Shown here piece by piece: positions 1 through 7,260 of a stretch of 61,077 bases of DNA; position 1 is the stretch's first letter; every line of letters begins with the position of its first letter. Under the pieces are notes generated by a model, which saw only the letters and a program-made list of their open reading frames with translations, was not told the DNA's origin and ran no database searches. The position numbers and the translations under genes were made by a program. The stretch is from Bifidobacterium biavatii DSM 23969 (GTDB taxonomy: Bacteria > Actinomycetota > Actinomycetes > Actinomycetales > Bifidobacteriaceae), in the NCBI RefSeq assembly GCF_000741165.1, contig NZ_JGYN01000019.1, positions 1 through 61,077 of the forward strand, read 5' to 3'.

Positions 1-186
1 GCGGGCGCGGGCGAGAACCGCGAGCACGAGGTGCTGGACGCGCTGGTCTCCGAGCAGCTGACCGCACGTGCCGAGGCCCGCAAGGCCCGCGACTTCGCCA
101 AAGCCGACGCGATCCGCGACGCGCTGGGCGCCGCGGGCATCGCCATCGAGGACGGCCCGCAGGGCAGCACCTGGAGCCTCAAGTAA
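1..186 (+). CDS. cysS: Cysteinyl-tRNA synthetase, C-terminal end (partial)
   Basis: The frame is open from the left edge and stops at TAA 184-186, giving the last 61 residues. It reads as the C-terminal helical region of CysS, which charges tRNA-Cys with cysteine in the cytoplasm. The family signature seen is the run '[14 protein letters not shown]' followed by '[10 protein letters not shown]' and the ending 'TWSLK'. The catalytic domain, the HIGH and KMSKS motifs and the start lie outside the window. A palindromic repeat follows 11 nt after the stop and may act as the gene's transcript end. Confidence 0.85.
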   Translation, partial: AGAGENREHEVLDALVSEQLTARAEARKARDFAKADAIRDALGAAGIAIEDGPQGSTWSLK

Positions 187-197
187 GCGATCCTGTC

Positions 198-329
198 CTT
201 GGCTCCCCTTGTCAGGGGAGCTGTCATGCGCAGCATGACTGAGGGGTAGTCAGAAGCTTCGGAACGTTCCGTTGCCGTGACACCCCTCAGTCAACTTTGC
301 CGACAGCGTTCTCATCCAAAGGAGCCAAG
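198..329. repeat. Dispersed palindromic repeat, family A, copy 1
   Basis: A 132-bp intergenic element bounded by the inverted ends CTTGGCTCC (198-206) and GGAGCCAAG (321-329). Inside are two nested hairpins: a short one of the type CTCCCC/GGGGAG and a longer one built from GACTGAGGGGT and ACCCCTCAGTC. The same two hairpin motifs recur at 35713-35803. It has no coding potential of its own. It resembles a small non-autonomous palindromic element, and it sits between convergent cysS and the cation transporter, where it could also end transcription. Confidence 0.75.
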
Positions 330-345
330 GCCGGATCCGCCAGTC

Positions 346-1251
346 TCAGTCGAACACGAAGTCGACGTCGACGATGTGCAGCCGGTGCCTGAGCTCACGT
401 TCGAGCGAACGCTTGCATTCGACCAGATCAGCCACGTCGATCGTCTCGCCAATGCCGGAAAGGTACACGTCGACTGTGTAGTTCATGCCGGTTTTGAAGA
501 TCAGCGTCTGCTCGTATTCGGTGTTGGCCGGCAGGTGGCGCTGCGCAGTGGTTTCGACGAACGCGTTCGTCTCGTCGTCGTCGTGCACGCCGCCGACCAA
601 CTCAATGAACGCATCGCGCAGCACGCCGAACGGCTCCTTGATCGTGCAAGCGACGAGCCCGACGGTGATGAAGAAGTCACCGGTGAAGTGCAGGAAGTCG
701 AACGGACCGCTGGTCGGCAGGAACATAAGCACGACGGCGACCATGCCGATGCCGAACGACATCGCGCCGTCGACGAGCGTGCTCTTGCACTCGGCCGTGA
801 GCATCGTGCTCGAATTGCGGATCGCGCGGTTTTCGCGGCGATAGTAGACGTACAGGCTGAAGCAGACGATGACGGTGAGGATCTCGTAGATGACGACCGG
901 ACCGGTTTCGATGCGCTCGCCCTGGCCAAGGACGAAGTAGTCGTAGGCAACCTGCGAAACGTCGAGCAGTGAGTACAGCAGCAGGGACAGCGTGAAAATG
1001 GCCTTACAGATCGCGTAGATCGGCTCGAGCGCGAACAGGCCGTTGGGGAAGCGTTCGGTGGTGCGCACGGTGCGCGAGGACAGGTAGACCGCGACGATGC
1101 CGGACAGCACGGAGATCGCAGTGAAGGAGAAATCGAGGAACATGGCCTTGAGGCCGGTCATGAAGAACACGGCCATGCCGGCCGCGACTTGCAGCGCGTT
1201 GACGACGATGCCAACGATCAGGGCTTTGCGTTCTATTCTTTTTTGTGGCAT
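346..1251 (-). CDS. CDF-like cation transporter (301 aa)
   Basis: A membrane protein with about six hydrophobic segments in residues 10-210 and a soluble C-terminal domain, the layout of cation diffusion facilitators that export divalent metals by proton antiport. Metal-site-like positions are 'FLDFSFTAIS' near residue 40 and 'STLVDGAMSFG' near 158. Both keep the Asp but lack the classical His, so metal specificity is uncertain. The last 80 residues ('NYTVDVYLSG', 'LHIVDVDFVFD') look like the ferredoxin-like cytoplasmic domain. The ATG at 1251 has a GGAAGG about 9 nt upstream. It is divergent from ffh and convergent with cysS. Confidence 0.75.
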   Translation of the reverse strand: MPQKRIERKALIVGIVVNALQVAAGMAVFFMTGLKAMFLDFSFTAISVLSGIVAVYLSSRTVRTTERFPNGLFALEPIYAICKAIFTLSLLLYSLLDVSQVAYDYFVLGQGERIETGPVVIYEILTVIVCFSLYVYYRRENRAIRNSSTMLTAECKSTLVDGAMSFGIGMVAVVLMFLPTSGPFDFLHFTGDFFITVGLVACTIKEPFGVLRDAFIELVGGVHDDDETNAFVETTAQRHLPANTEYEQTLIFKTGMNYTVDVYLSGIGETIDVADLVECKRSLERELRHRLHIVDVDFVFD

Positions 1252-1589
1252 AGGGCGGGCCTTCCATATTGCACGGCATGTCTGCGTTGGCCCGCTACTT
1301 CACTGGCCAGCTTGCCGGAACGTCGCGAACGTCGCGGTTCCAGCCGTTCGGCTCGATTCGCGAGGGCGCACGGCAGTCTGCGTATAGGTGGTGTCCGAGG
1401 GAATTCAAAACAGCATAGGCATTCCAAATATCCACGGATTGATTGCCCTTCTATGGTAGCGAAAGGGTTCGATTCGGCGTTGCGTTCCAGGCGAAATCGT
1501 CCGATCGACGGACGGGCGGCGCGTGTCCGGTTTTCAGCGACCGCACGGACGCCCCGTTTTCCCCCGCCACGGCTAGACTGGTGCGCATT
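1252..1589. promoter_or_regulatory. Divergent intergenic region, CDF transporter / ffh
   Basis: No gene is evident in these 338 bases. Rightward, TAGACT (1574-1579) lies 10 nt before the ffh ATG with no Shine-Dalgarno sequence between, which suggests a short or absent leader. Leftward, TTGAAT (complement of 1403-1408) and TATACG (complement of 1381-1386), 16 nt apart, could be a weak promoter for the transporter. Both assignments rest on the sequence only. Confidence 0.35.
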
Positions 1590-3233
1590 ATGGCAGCATT
1601 TAGTTCTCTTACAGACCGTCTCTCGAATGCGTTCAAGCATCTGAAGAGCAAGGGCAAGCTTTCCGAGGCTGATATCGACGGCACGATCCGCGAGATCCGC
1701 CGCGCGCTGCTCGACGCCGACGTGGCGCTCGAAGTGGTGCGTTCCTTCACCGCACGCGTGCGCGAGCGCGCGCTGGGCACCGAAGTGTCCGAAGCGCTCA
1801 ATCCGGCGCAGCAGGTCGTCAAGATCGTCAACGACGAGCTGACCGACATTCTTGGCGCGGGCGTCGATCGCCCGCTGAACTTCGCGAAGAACCCGCCGAC
1901 GATCATCATGCTCGCCGGTTTGCAGGGCGCCGGCAAGACCACGCTCGCCGGCAAGCTCGGCTACTGGCTCAAGGACGCCGGTCATACGCCGCTTCTGGTC
2001 GCGGCCGACCTGCAGCGTCCGAACGCGGTGACGCAGCTGCAGGTGGTCGGCGAGCGCGCCGGCGTGCCGGTGTACGCGCCGGAGAAGGGCGTGCAGTCGG
2101 ACGGCGGCGACGCGGTGTCGGCGCCGGGACAGACGACCGGCGACCCGGTGAAGGTCGCGCGCGATTCGATCGAATTCGCGAAGCAGAAGCTGTACGACAC
2201 GGTGATCATCGATACCGCCGGCCGTCTCGGCGTGGACGAGGAGCTCATGAAGCAGGCGCGCGATATTCGCGACGCCGTGCAACCGAACGAGATCCTGTTC
2301 GTGATCGACGCGATGATCGGCCAGGATGCGGTCAAGACCGCGCAGGCGTTCGACGAAGGCGTGGATTTCACCGGCGTGGTACTCTCCAAGCTCGACGGCG
2401 ACGCGCGTGGCGGCGCGGCCCTGTCGGTCGCGAGCGTGACCGGCAAGCCGATCCTGTTCGCTTCGAACGGCGAGGGTTTGAAGGACTTCGAGGTCTTCCA
2501 CCCGGACCGTATGGCGTCGCGCATTCTCGACATGGGCGATATTCTGACGCTCATCGAGCAGGCGCAGAAGCAGTTCGACGAGGATAAGGCGCGCGAGGCC
2601 GCGGCCAAGATGGCCGAGGGCGAGTTCGGTCTGGACGATTTCCTCGAGCAGCTGCAGCAGGTGCGCAAGCTCGGTTCGATGAAGTCGCTGCTCGGCATGC
2701 TTCCGGGCATGGCCGCGCATCGCAAGGAGCTGGAGCAGTTCGACGAGCGCGAGATCGACCGCACGGAGGCGATCATCCGTTCGATGACGCCCGAGGAGCG
2801 TCGCAATCCGAAGATCATCGACGGTTCGCGCCGCGCGCGCATCGCGTATGGTTCCGGCAACACGGTGTCGGCCGTGAACGCGCTGCTGCAGCGTTTCGAT
2901 CAGGCCGCGAAGATGATGAAGCGCATGAGCAACAGCGTCGGCGGCGGCATTCCGGGCTTCGGCGGTCCGGGCGCGAAGAAGAACGCCAAGAAGGGCAAGA
3001 AGAAGGGCGGTTCCAAGTCCGGCAACCCGATGAAGCGCGAGGCCGAAGAGCGCGCGCTGCGCGACAAGCTCGCCGGCAAGTCCGGCTCCGGCTCGGGCAA
3101 GTCGGGCGGCTCCGCGTTCGCCAAGAAGCCGCAGAACCCGGCCCTGCCCGCCGGCCTGCAGCAGGCCCTCGAAGCCAACGGCGGCGAACTCCCGCCGAAC
3201 TTCGGCGGCGGCCTATCCGGCCTGCTCGGATGA
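1590..3233 (+). CDS. ffh: Signal recognition particle protein Ffh (547 aa)
   Basis: The SRP GTPase that binds signal sequences of nascent membrane and secreted proteins together with 4.5S RNA and docks on FtsY. An N-terminal helical bundle ('LTDRLSNAFKHLKSKGKL') is followed by the G domain: P-loop 'GLQGAGKTT' near residue 110, 'DTAGR' near 209, 'SKLDGDARGG' near 268. The methionine-rich M domain covers roughly residues 325-450 ('LGMLPGMA', 'MTPEER', 'GSGNTV'). A Gly/Lys/Ser-rich tail of about 90 residues makes it longer than the usual 450-540. The ATG at 1590 was chosen because the N-terminus aligns with the family; the upstream in-frame extension is atypical. Confidence 0.97.
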   Translation: MAAFSSLTDRLSNAFKHLKSKGKLSEADIDGTIREIRRALLDADVALEVVRSFTARVRERALGTEVSEALNPAQQVVKIVNDELTDILGAGVDRPLNFAKNPPTIIMLAGLQGAGKTTLAGKLGYWLKDAGHTPLLVAADLQRPNAVTQLQVVGERAGVPVYAPEKGVQSDGGDAVSAPGQTTGDPVKVARDSIEFAKQKLYDTVIIDTAGRLGVDEELMKQARDIRDAVQPNEILFVIDAMIGQDAVKTAQAFDEGVDFTGVVLSKLDGDARGGAALSVASVTGKPILFASNGEGLKDFEVFHPDRMASRILDMGDILTLIEQAQKQFDEDKAREAAAKMAEGEFGLDDFLEQLQQVRKLGSMKSLLGMLPGMAAHRKELEQFDEREIDRTEAIIRSMTPEERRNPKIIDGSRRARIAYGSGNTVSAVNALLQRFDQAAKMMKRMSNSVGGGIPGFGGPGAKKNAKKGKKKGGSKSGNPMKREAEERALRDKLAGKSGSGSGKSGGSAFAKKPQNPALPAGLQQALEANGGELPPNFGGGLSGLLG

Positions 3234-3287
3234 CGCCCTATCGATTGGACTGACAGCGGATTCCTGCATCCACCCCAATCGTGTCCG

Positions 3288-3350
3288 CATATGACAAAGG
3301 GACCCTCTTGTCGGATATGACTTCCGGCAAGGAGGTCCCTTTGTCATATG
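3288..3350. terminator. Long hairpin after ffh (U-tract-less terminator candidate)
   Basis: A perfect 17-bp inverted repeat, 3288-3304 and 3334-3350 (CATATGACAAAGGGACC and its complement). The stem continues inward, after two mismatches, through a further 8 pairs around a loop of about 9 nt. It starts 55 nt after the ffh stop and has no T-run. It may be a factor-independent terminator of the U-less type found in actinobacteria, or a transcript stabiliser. Confidence 0.55.
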
Positions 3351-3469
3351 ACCGTCGCTCTCTTCTCTTACAGCAAGTAGTGCCATCTTCACCACGATCT
3401 TAGGCGAACGCCGGCGAATGCCGGCATCGGTCGGGACTGCCCGATGAAAAAAGGCGTACCATCACAGGC

Positions 3470-4417
3470 GTGCAAGGGAACGTCAAAAAATCAGTAATGG
3501 CTATACCTTCAATAGTTCATGCAGCCGCAACCGCAATACGCGACGAGCTGTCCATTGATCGCACGGACCTGAAACCGGTGGAGCCGGATCGGCTGATTCC
3601 TGCGCGTTTGACAATCATTCCGCTGATCGTCGTCATCGTCGCGTGCGGGTTGGGCGACGGCATCATCGAGGCCGTACGGTACTTCCTGACGTACACGCCG
3701 GATACCGCATCATCATCGGTGGTCATCGGATTGGACGACGAACTCGACTACGCATTCACCGTCGTTCCGCCTATCATCTTCGGCATTCTCGCCTGCATCG
3801 CAATGCGGCTGCTGCGTTTGCCCGCACCGAACTGCCCACATCGTCGCATAAGCGTGCGTACCGGCGTTTTGGCGTTCTTCGTCGCGCTCATTCCGCTGGT
3901 GCTCAACAACTGGCTGCTTCAATTCGCCATCACGGTACTGCATTTTCGGTTTTTCACCGGCACGCCGCTTTCCCTCCTCAGCCCTTTCGCGGAAGGCACG
4001 ATGATGGTCGCCTACGCGGCCGCTGGACTGGAGGAGGAGCCGATAGCGCTTGGACTCGTGGCTGTGGGACTGCGGCGTTGCAAGGTGTCGTGGCCGGCGA
4101 TCGCAGCCGTGGCCGTGCTGCTGCGTCTGAGCTATCACCTGTATTACGGACCGGCCATCGTGTCATGGGCGCTATGGCCGCTGCTGTACGTGATGCTGTA
4201 CCGGCGCATCGGTTCGATCGTGCCGATGATTCTCGCGCACGGCGTCAATGATTTGGCCATCGCCCTCGATACTTGGTGGCAGTCCCATATGGTGATCGCG
4301 CACCTCAGTGACCGCGTGGTACCGGCGATGGCGTGGGTCGGCGTGGCGATCGTGGTGGTTGTGATTGTGCGAAGAACCGTGCTTGGGATGCGCGCTGTCC
4401 GCGCGGCCAAGGCATAA
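3470..4417 (+). CDS. CPBP-like intramembrane protease family membrane protein (315 aa)
   Basis: A polytopic membrane protein with seven to eight hydrophobic segments. The C-terminal half carries three motifs in the order expected for CPBP/Abi intramembrane metalloproteases: 'GLEEEPIALGL' near residue 189, 'RLSYHLYYG' near 222 and 'ILAHGVNDLA' near 254, supplying Glu pair, His and His/Asn ligands. The usual Arg of EExxxR is absent, so activity is uncertain. GTG at 3470 is used because TACCAT ends 7 nt upstream, fitting a leaderless start; ATG at 3497 is the alternative. The next gene begins 9 nt downstream, so the two are probably cotranscribed. Confidence 0.65.
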   Translation: MQGNVKKSVMAIPSIVHAAATAIRDELSIDRTDLKPVEPDRLIPARLTIIPLIVVIVACGLGDGIIEAVRYFLTYTPDTASSSVVIGLDDELDYAFTVVPPIIFGILACIAMRLLRLPAPNCPHRRISVRTGVLAFFVALIPLVLNNWLLQFAITVLHFRFFTGTPLSLLSPFAEGTMMVAYAAAGLEEEPIALGLVAVGLRRCKVSWPAIAAVAVLLRLSYHLYYGPAIVSWALWPLLYVMLYRRIGSIVPMILAHGVNDLAIALDTWWQSHMVIAHLSDRVVPAMAWVGVAIVVVVIVRRTVLGMRAVRAAKA

Positions 4418-4426
4418 TCAAGGATT

Positions 4427-5575
4427 GTGATTGTTGTTGTTCTGAGCATGGTGTTGCTGATACTTGCGGCGTGGATCGCGCTGGGCGCGCTGCCAGCCGG
4501 CGCGGACGCGCATATGCCGCTGCCGTACATGATCGCGCTGATTCCGCTGATGTGGGTGCCGTCGCTGGCGATCGCGGTCGCGGCGATCGTGATGCGCGAA
4601 TGGGGACTGCTGTGCCTGGCAGTCGCGGTCGCGCTGTCCTCGCAGATGCGCGAGGTCGGCTACTGGTCGCACTGGTCGCCGTCGCGCGACCTGCTCGGAC
4701 TGTTCGCCAGGTCGGGCGCCAGCAACGGCAACGCGCGCAACGGCGCAGCGGCGAAGGAAAAGCCGGCGCACGGCCAGCGCAGCACCGAGGAGCTCCTCGC
4801 GGACATCCGCGAGGCCCGGCGCGAAACCGAGATCAACGCGAGTGAAACCGCGTCGGACGTGCTCGCCCAGCGCACGTCGTCGTCCGCGTCGTTCACCGTA
4901 ATGACGCTCAACTGCCGGTACGGGCGAGCCAACGCGAAGGACATCGTCGCCACGGTGCTCAGCCGCAACATCACCGTGCTCGCACTGCAGGAGCTCACCG
5001 CCGATCTCGTACGCGAACTCGACGACAACGGGCTCGACATGCTCATGTCGTACCATCAGCTCGGCGAGGACAAGGAAACCGACAACGGCGGCTTCAACGG
5101 CATCTGGATCCGCGTCGACCCGAAGTCGGCCGAACGGTCGGCCGTGCCGATTCCGGCCGCCGACGTGCCGTCCGTCACGCTGCAAGTCGACCCGATGCGC
5201 GACATCACGTTCGCGTCCGCCCATCCCAAGTCGCCGATGCGCGGCTGCCGCGACTGGTCGGCCGGCATCCGCGGGCTCGGCAGGCTGGCGGACACGGCGA
5301 AGCGCACCGATCACGACATCGCCGTCATTCTCGGCGACCTCAACTCGAGTCCGGACCATCCGAGCTTCCGTGCGCTGCTCAGGTCGGGCTTCACGGACGC
5401 GAACCTGAGTCTGGGCGAAGGCCGTCGCGCCACATTCCCGAGCTGGATCCCGTGGCCGCGCATCGTGCTCGACCATGCGCTGGCAACCAAGGGCGCGCGG
5501 TTCACGGGCGTCGAATCGTTCCCGATCGAGGGCACGGACCATCTCGCGCTCGTGGCGACGGTGGCACTCGACTGA
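4427..5575 (+). CDS. Endonuclease/exonuclease/phosphatase family protein, membrane-anchored (382 aa)
   Basis: Two to three N-terminal membrane segments (residues 1-75) and a charged linker precede an EEP-fold domain from about residue 150. Seen there are the family's catalytic signatures: 'MTLNCRYG', 'VLALQEL' with the metal-binding Glu, 'ASAHPKSP', 'ILGDLNSSPDH' with the Asp/Asn pair, and the final 'GTDHLALV' Asp-His. This fold cleaves phosphodiester bonds in DNA, sphingolipids or inositol phosphates; the substrate cannot be told. The anchor suggests the domain works outside the membrane. GTG 4427 is preceded by AAGGA. It follows the CPBP-like gene by 9 nt. Confidence 0.8.
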   Translation: MIVVVLSMVLLILAAWIALGALPAGADAHMPLPYMIALIPLMWVPSLAIAVAAIVMREWGLLCLAVAVALSSQMREVGYWSHWSPSRDLLGLFARSGASNGNARNGAAAKEKPAHGQRSTEELLADIREARRETEINASETASDVLAQRTSSSASFTVMTLNCRYGRANAKDIVATVLSRNITVLALQELTADLVRELDDNGLDMLMSYHQLGEDKETDNGGFNGIWIRVDPKSAERSAVPIPAADVPSVTLQVDPMRDITFASAHPKSPMRGCRDWSAGIRGLGRLADTAKRTDHDIAVILGDLNSSPDHPSFRALLRSGFTDANLSLGEGRRATFPSWIPWPRIVLDHALATKGARFTGVESFPIEGTDHLALVATVALD

Positions 5576-5625
5576 AAGCCCGACCAAGCCCCGCCCAGCG
5601 TGTCGCGAGTTCCACCCCCATGCGC

Positions 5626-5757
5626 TATAATGGCCCGGTTATTCGCGACATACGGTACCCTCTACTCCCGAATGTCGAGAGGAACACGTGGGCTCGGTGA
5701 GCTGTGCCCCACACTGCAAACCGAAACCACACCCCTAGTAATACAAGGAGAGCCATT
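5626..5757 (+). promoter_or_regulatory. Promoter and leader of the rpsP operon
   Basis: TATAAT at 5626-5631 is a good -10 box; no convincing -35 is seen at 16-18 nt. It would give a leader of about 120 nt before rpsP, with partial complementarity between CGACATACGG (5647-5656) and GAATGTCG further on. AAGGAG at 5745-5750 is the ribosome binding site for the TTG start. The long leader could allow autoregulation of the ribosomal operon, an inference only. Confidence 0.5.
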
Positions 5758-6210
5758 TTGGCAACCAAGATTCGTCTGAAGCGTCTGGGCAAGAAGTTCT
5801 ACGCGTACTATCGCGTGGTCATCATGGATTCGCGCACCAAGCGCGACGGCCGTGCCATCGAGGAGATCGGCACCTACAACCCGAACACCCAGCCTTCGAC
5901 CATCCAGATCGACTCCGAGCGCGTTCAGTACTGGCTCGGCGTCGGCGCCCAGCCGACCGAGCAGGTTCTCAAGCTGCTCAAGATCACCGGCGATTGGCAG
6001 AAGTTCAAGGGCCTCAAGGGCGCCGAAGGCACCCTGAAGACCGTTGAGGCCGGCCCGGATGCCGCCGCCCGCGTCGCGGCCGTCGAGAACGAGGCCCAGA
6101 AGCTCAAGGCCGCCAAGTCCGAAGCCGAGGCGAAGGCCAAGGCTGAGGCCGAAGCCGCCGCCGCTGAGGCCCCGGCCGAGGAAGCCGCCGAGGAAGCGCA
6201 GGCTGAGTGA
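5758..6210 (+). CDS. rpsP: 30S ribosomal protein S16 (150 aa)
   Basis: S16 binds 16S rRNA during early assembly of the small subunit. The first 85 residues match the family ('[18 protein letters not shown]', '[10 protein letters not shown]', '[11 protein letters not shown]'). A C-terminal extension of about 60 residues rich in Ala, Glu and Lys follows, as is common in actinobacterial S16. The start is the uncommon TTG at 5758, fixed by the conserved N-terminus and by AAGGAG 7 nt upstream; no ATG lies in a sensible position. It heads a tight operon with the KH-domain gene and rimM. Confidence 0.96.
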   Translation: MATKIRLKRLGKKFYAYYRVVIMDSRTKRDGRAIEEIGTYNPNTQPSTIQIDSERVQYWLGVGAQPTEQVLKLLKITGDWQKFKGLKGAEGTLKTVEAGPDAAARVAAVENEAQKLKAAKSEAEAKAKAEAEAAAAEAPAEEAAEEAQAE

Positions 6211-6212
6211 TC

Positions 6213-6446
6213 ATGCTCGCACAGGCTGTGGAACACCTCATCAAGAACATCGTTGACTTTCCCGACGATGTTTCGGTCAAGTCCCACGAGAATCCGCGTG
6301 GCGAACTCATTCGCGTGCGCGTGAATCCCGAGGACATCGGCCGCGTGATCGGCCGCAACGGCCGCACGGCGAACGCGATCCGCACCGTGGTGCAGGCCCT
6401 GGCCGACCACAAGGTGCGCGTCGACATCATGGACGTGCGCAGGTGA
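6213..6446 (+). CDS. KH-domain RNA-binding protein (77 aa)
   Basis: A small single-KH protein of the KhpA/YlqC type, which binds structured RNA and is usually encoded between rpsP and rimM. The RNA-binding signature is visible as 'GRVIGRNGRTANAIR' around residues 44-58. ATG 6213 lies 2 nt after the rpsP stop; an alternative GTG at 6207 overlaps that stop. Its own stop overlaps the rimM GTG. The position suggests a role tied to ribosome biogenesis, but no specific RNA target can be read from the sequence. Confidence 0.92.
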   Translation: MLAQAVEHLIKNIVDFPDDVSVKSHENPRGELIRVRVNPEDIGRVIGRNGRTANAIRTVVQALADHKVRVDIMDVRR

Positions 6447-7063
6447 ACCCCAACGTGGTGCGAGAATCATTCTCAGACGACCCTCAGCAGCTCGAACTGC
6501 TGAGGGTCTGTCGTATCGGCCGCGCTCAGGGGCTCAAGGGCGAAGTCACCGTCCAGAGTTTCACGGACGAACCGGAATACCGGTTCGCTCCCGGTTCCGT
6601 GCTGTACACGCGCGACGGCTCTGAAGAGTACGTCGTGGAGCGTTCGCGCACGTTCAAGAACCGTTGGATCGTCAAGTTCGAGGGCATCGACGACCGCGAC
6701 GCCTCCGAGGCTGCGAACGGTCTCGAACTGTACGGCGAGGCGGACGACCCGGAGGACATGCTCGAAGAGGACGCCTGGTATCCGAAGGATCTGATCGGAC
6801 TGGAGGTCCGACTGGCCGAGAACAACGGGCTGGGACTTCCAGCAGGGCAGGTCGTCGGCAAGGTCGTGGACGTACTCGACGGCTTCCAGTCGCTGCTCAA
6901 GGTGCGGCTCGCGAATCCGGTGCGCGACGCCCAGACCGGCGAAGTGGTCGAGAATTCGGCGCTGGTGCCGTTCGTCGACGAGCTGGTGCCGGACATCGAT
7001 CTTGACGAGCGGTATCTGACCATCGACCCGCCGGGCGGGCTCATTCCCGGACTGAAGTACTGA
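6443..7063 (+). CDS. rimM: Ribosome maturation factor RimM (206 aa)
   Basis: RimM binds S19 and helps mature the 30S head. The N-terminal half has 'VCRIGRAQGLKGEVTVQSFTDEPE', compressed here to its core 'GRAQGLKGEV', and the PRC-barrel half has 'WYPKDLIGLEV', 'VGKVVDVLDGFQSLLKV' and 'LVPFVDELVPDID'. The GTG at 6443 overlaps the KH gene stop (GTGA), implying translational coupling. The first 20 codons are less conserved and contain a perfect hairpin (6479-6508). trmD, normally next, is displaced about 4 kb downstream by an ABC exporter pair. Confidence 0.95.
   Translation: MNPNVVRESFSDDPQQLELLRVCRIGRAQGLKGEVTVQSFTDEPEYRFAPGSVLYTRDGSEEYVVERSRTFKNRWIVKFEGIDDRDASEAANGLELYGEADDPEDMLEEDAWYPKDLIGLEVRLAENNGLGLPAGQVVGKVVDVLDGFQSLLKVRLANPVRDAQTGEVVENSALVPFVDELVPDIDLDERYLTIDPPGGLIPGLKY
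6479..6508 (+). promoter_or_regulatory. Perfect 12-bp hairpin inside the start of rimM
   Basis: GACCCTCAGCAG (6479-6490) and its exact complement (6497-6508) enclose a 6-nt loop, starting 36 nt into rimM. A perfect 12-bp stem within a coding region is unlikely by chance. It could pause ribosomes, be an attenuator between KH and rimM, or be a processing site. No T-run follows. Confidence 0.5.
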
Positions 7064-7109
7064 CCGGCTCCTGTACCGAACGGTCATACTGATCGGTCAT
7101 ACCGGTCAC

Positions 7110-7162
7110 ACGGCCGGCGTCGGATTGCGTTCATCATCGAGCGCGTCGACGCCGGCCGTTTT
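7110..7162 (+). terminator. Terminator of the rpsP-KH-rimM operon
   Basis: Perfect 13-bp arms ACGGCCGGCGTCG (7110-7122) and its complement (7147-7159) are followed by TTTTCG. The loop is 24 nt. It lies 47 nt after the rimM stop and separates the ribosomal operon from the ABC transporter genes. Just upstream, GGTCATAC-like 9-mers repeat three times (7082-7110) with no known meaning. Confidence 0.65.
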
Positions 7163-7260
7163 CGTCTCTGCCGAGCAGTGAAAGCAAACCCGCAGGAAAG
7201 CGCTTGCACGAGTATCATCGACTTCCGATACGACGCGACGCGGGGTGCGGGGGTGCAACG

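Noticed and set aside
198..329. Insertion sequence
   Set aside because: Too short for a transposase and none is encoded; better described as a small palindromic repeat.
1233..2720. Minus-strand 495-codon frame across ffh
   Set aside because: Mirror of ffh; composition and lack of any motif mark it as spurious.
5632..5757. Riboswitch in the rpsP leader
   Set aside because: Only one weak complementary pair is visible; no known riboswitch core could be recognised.
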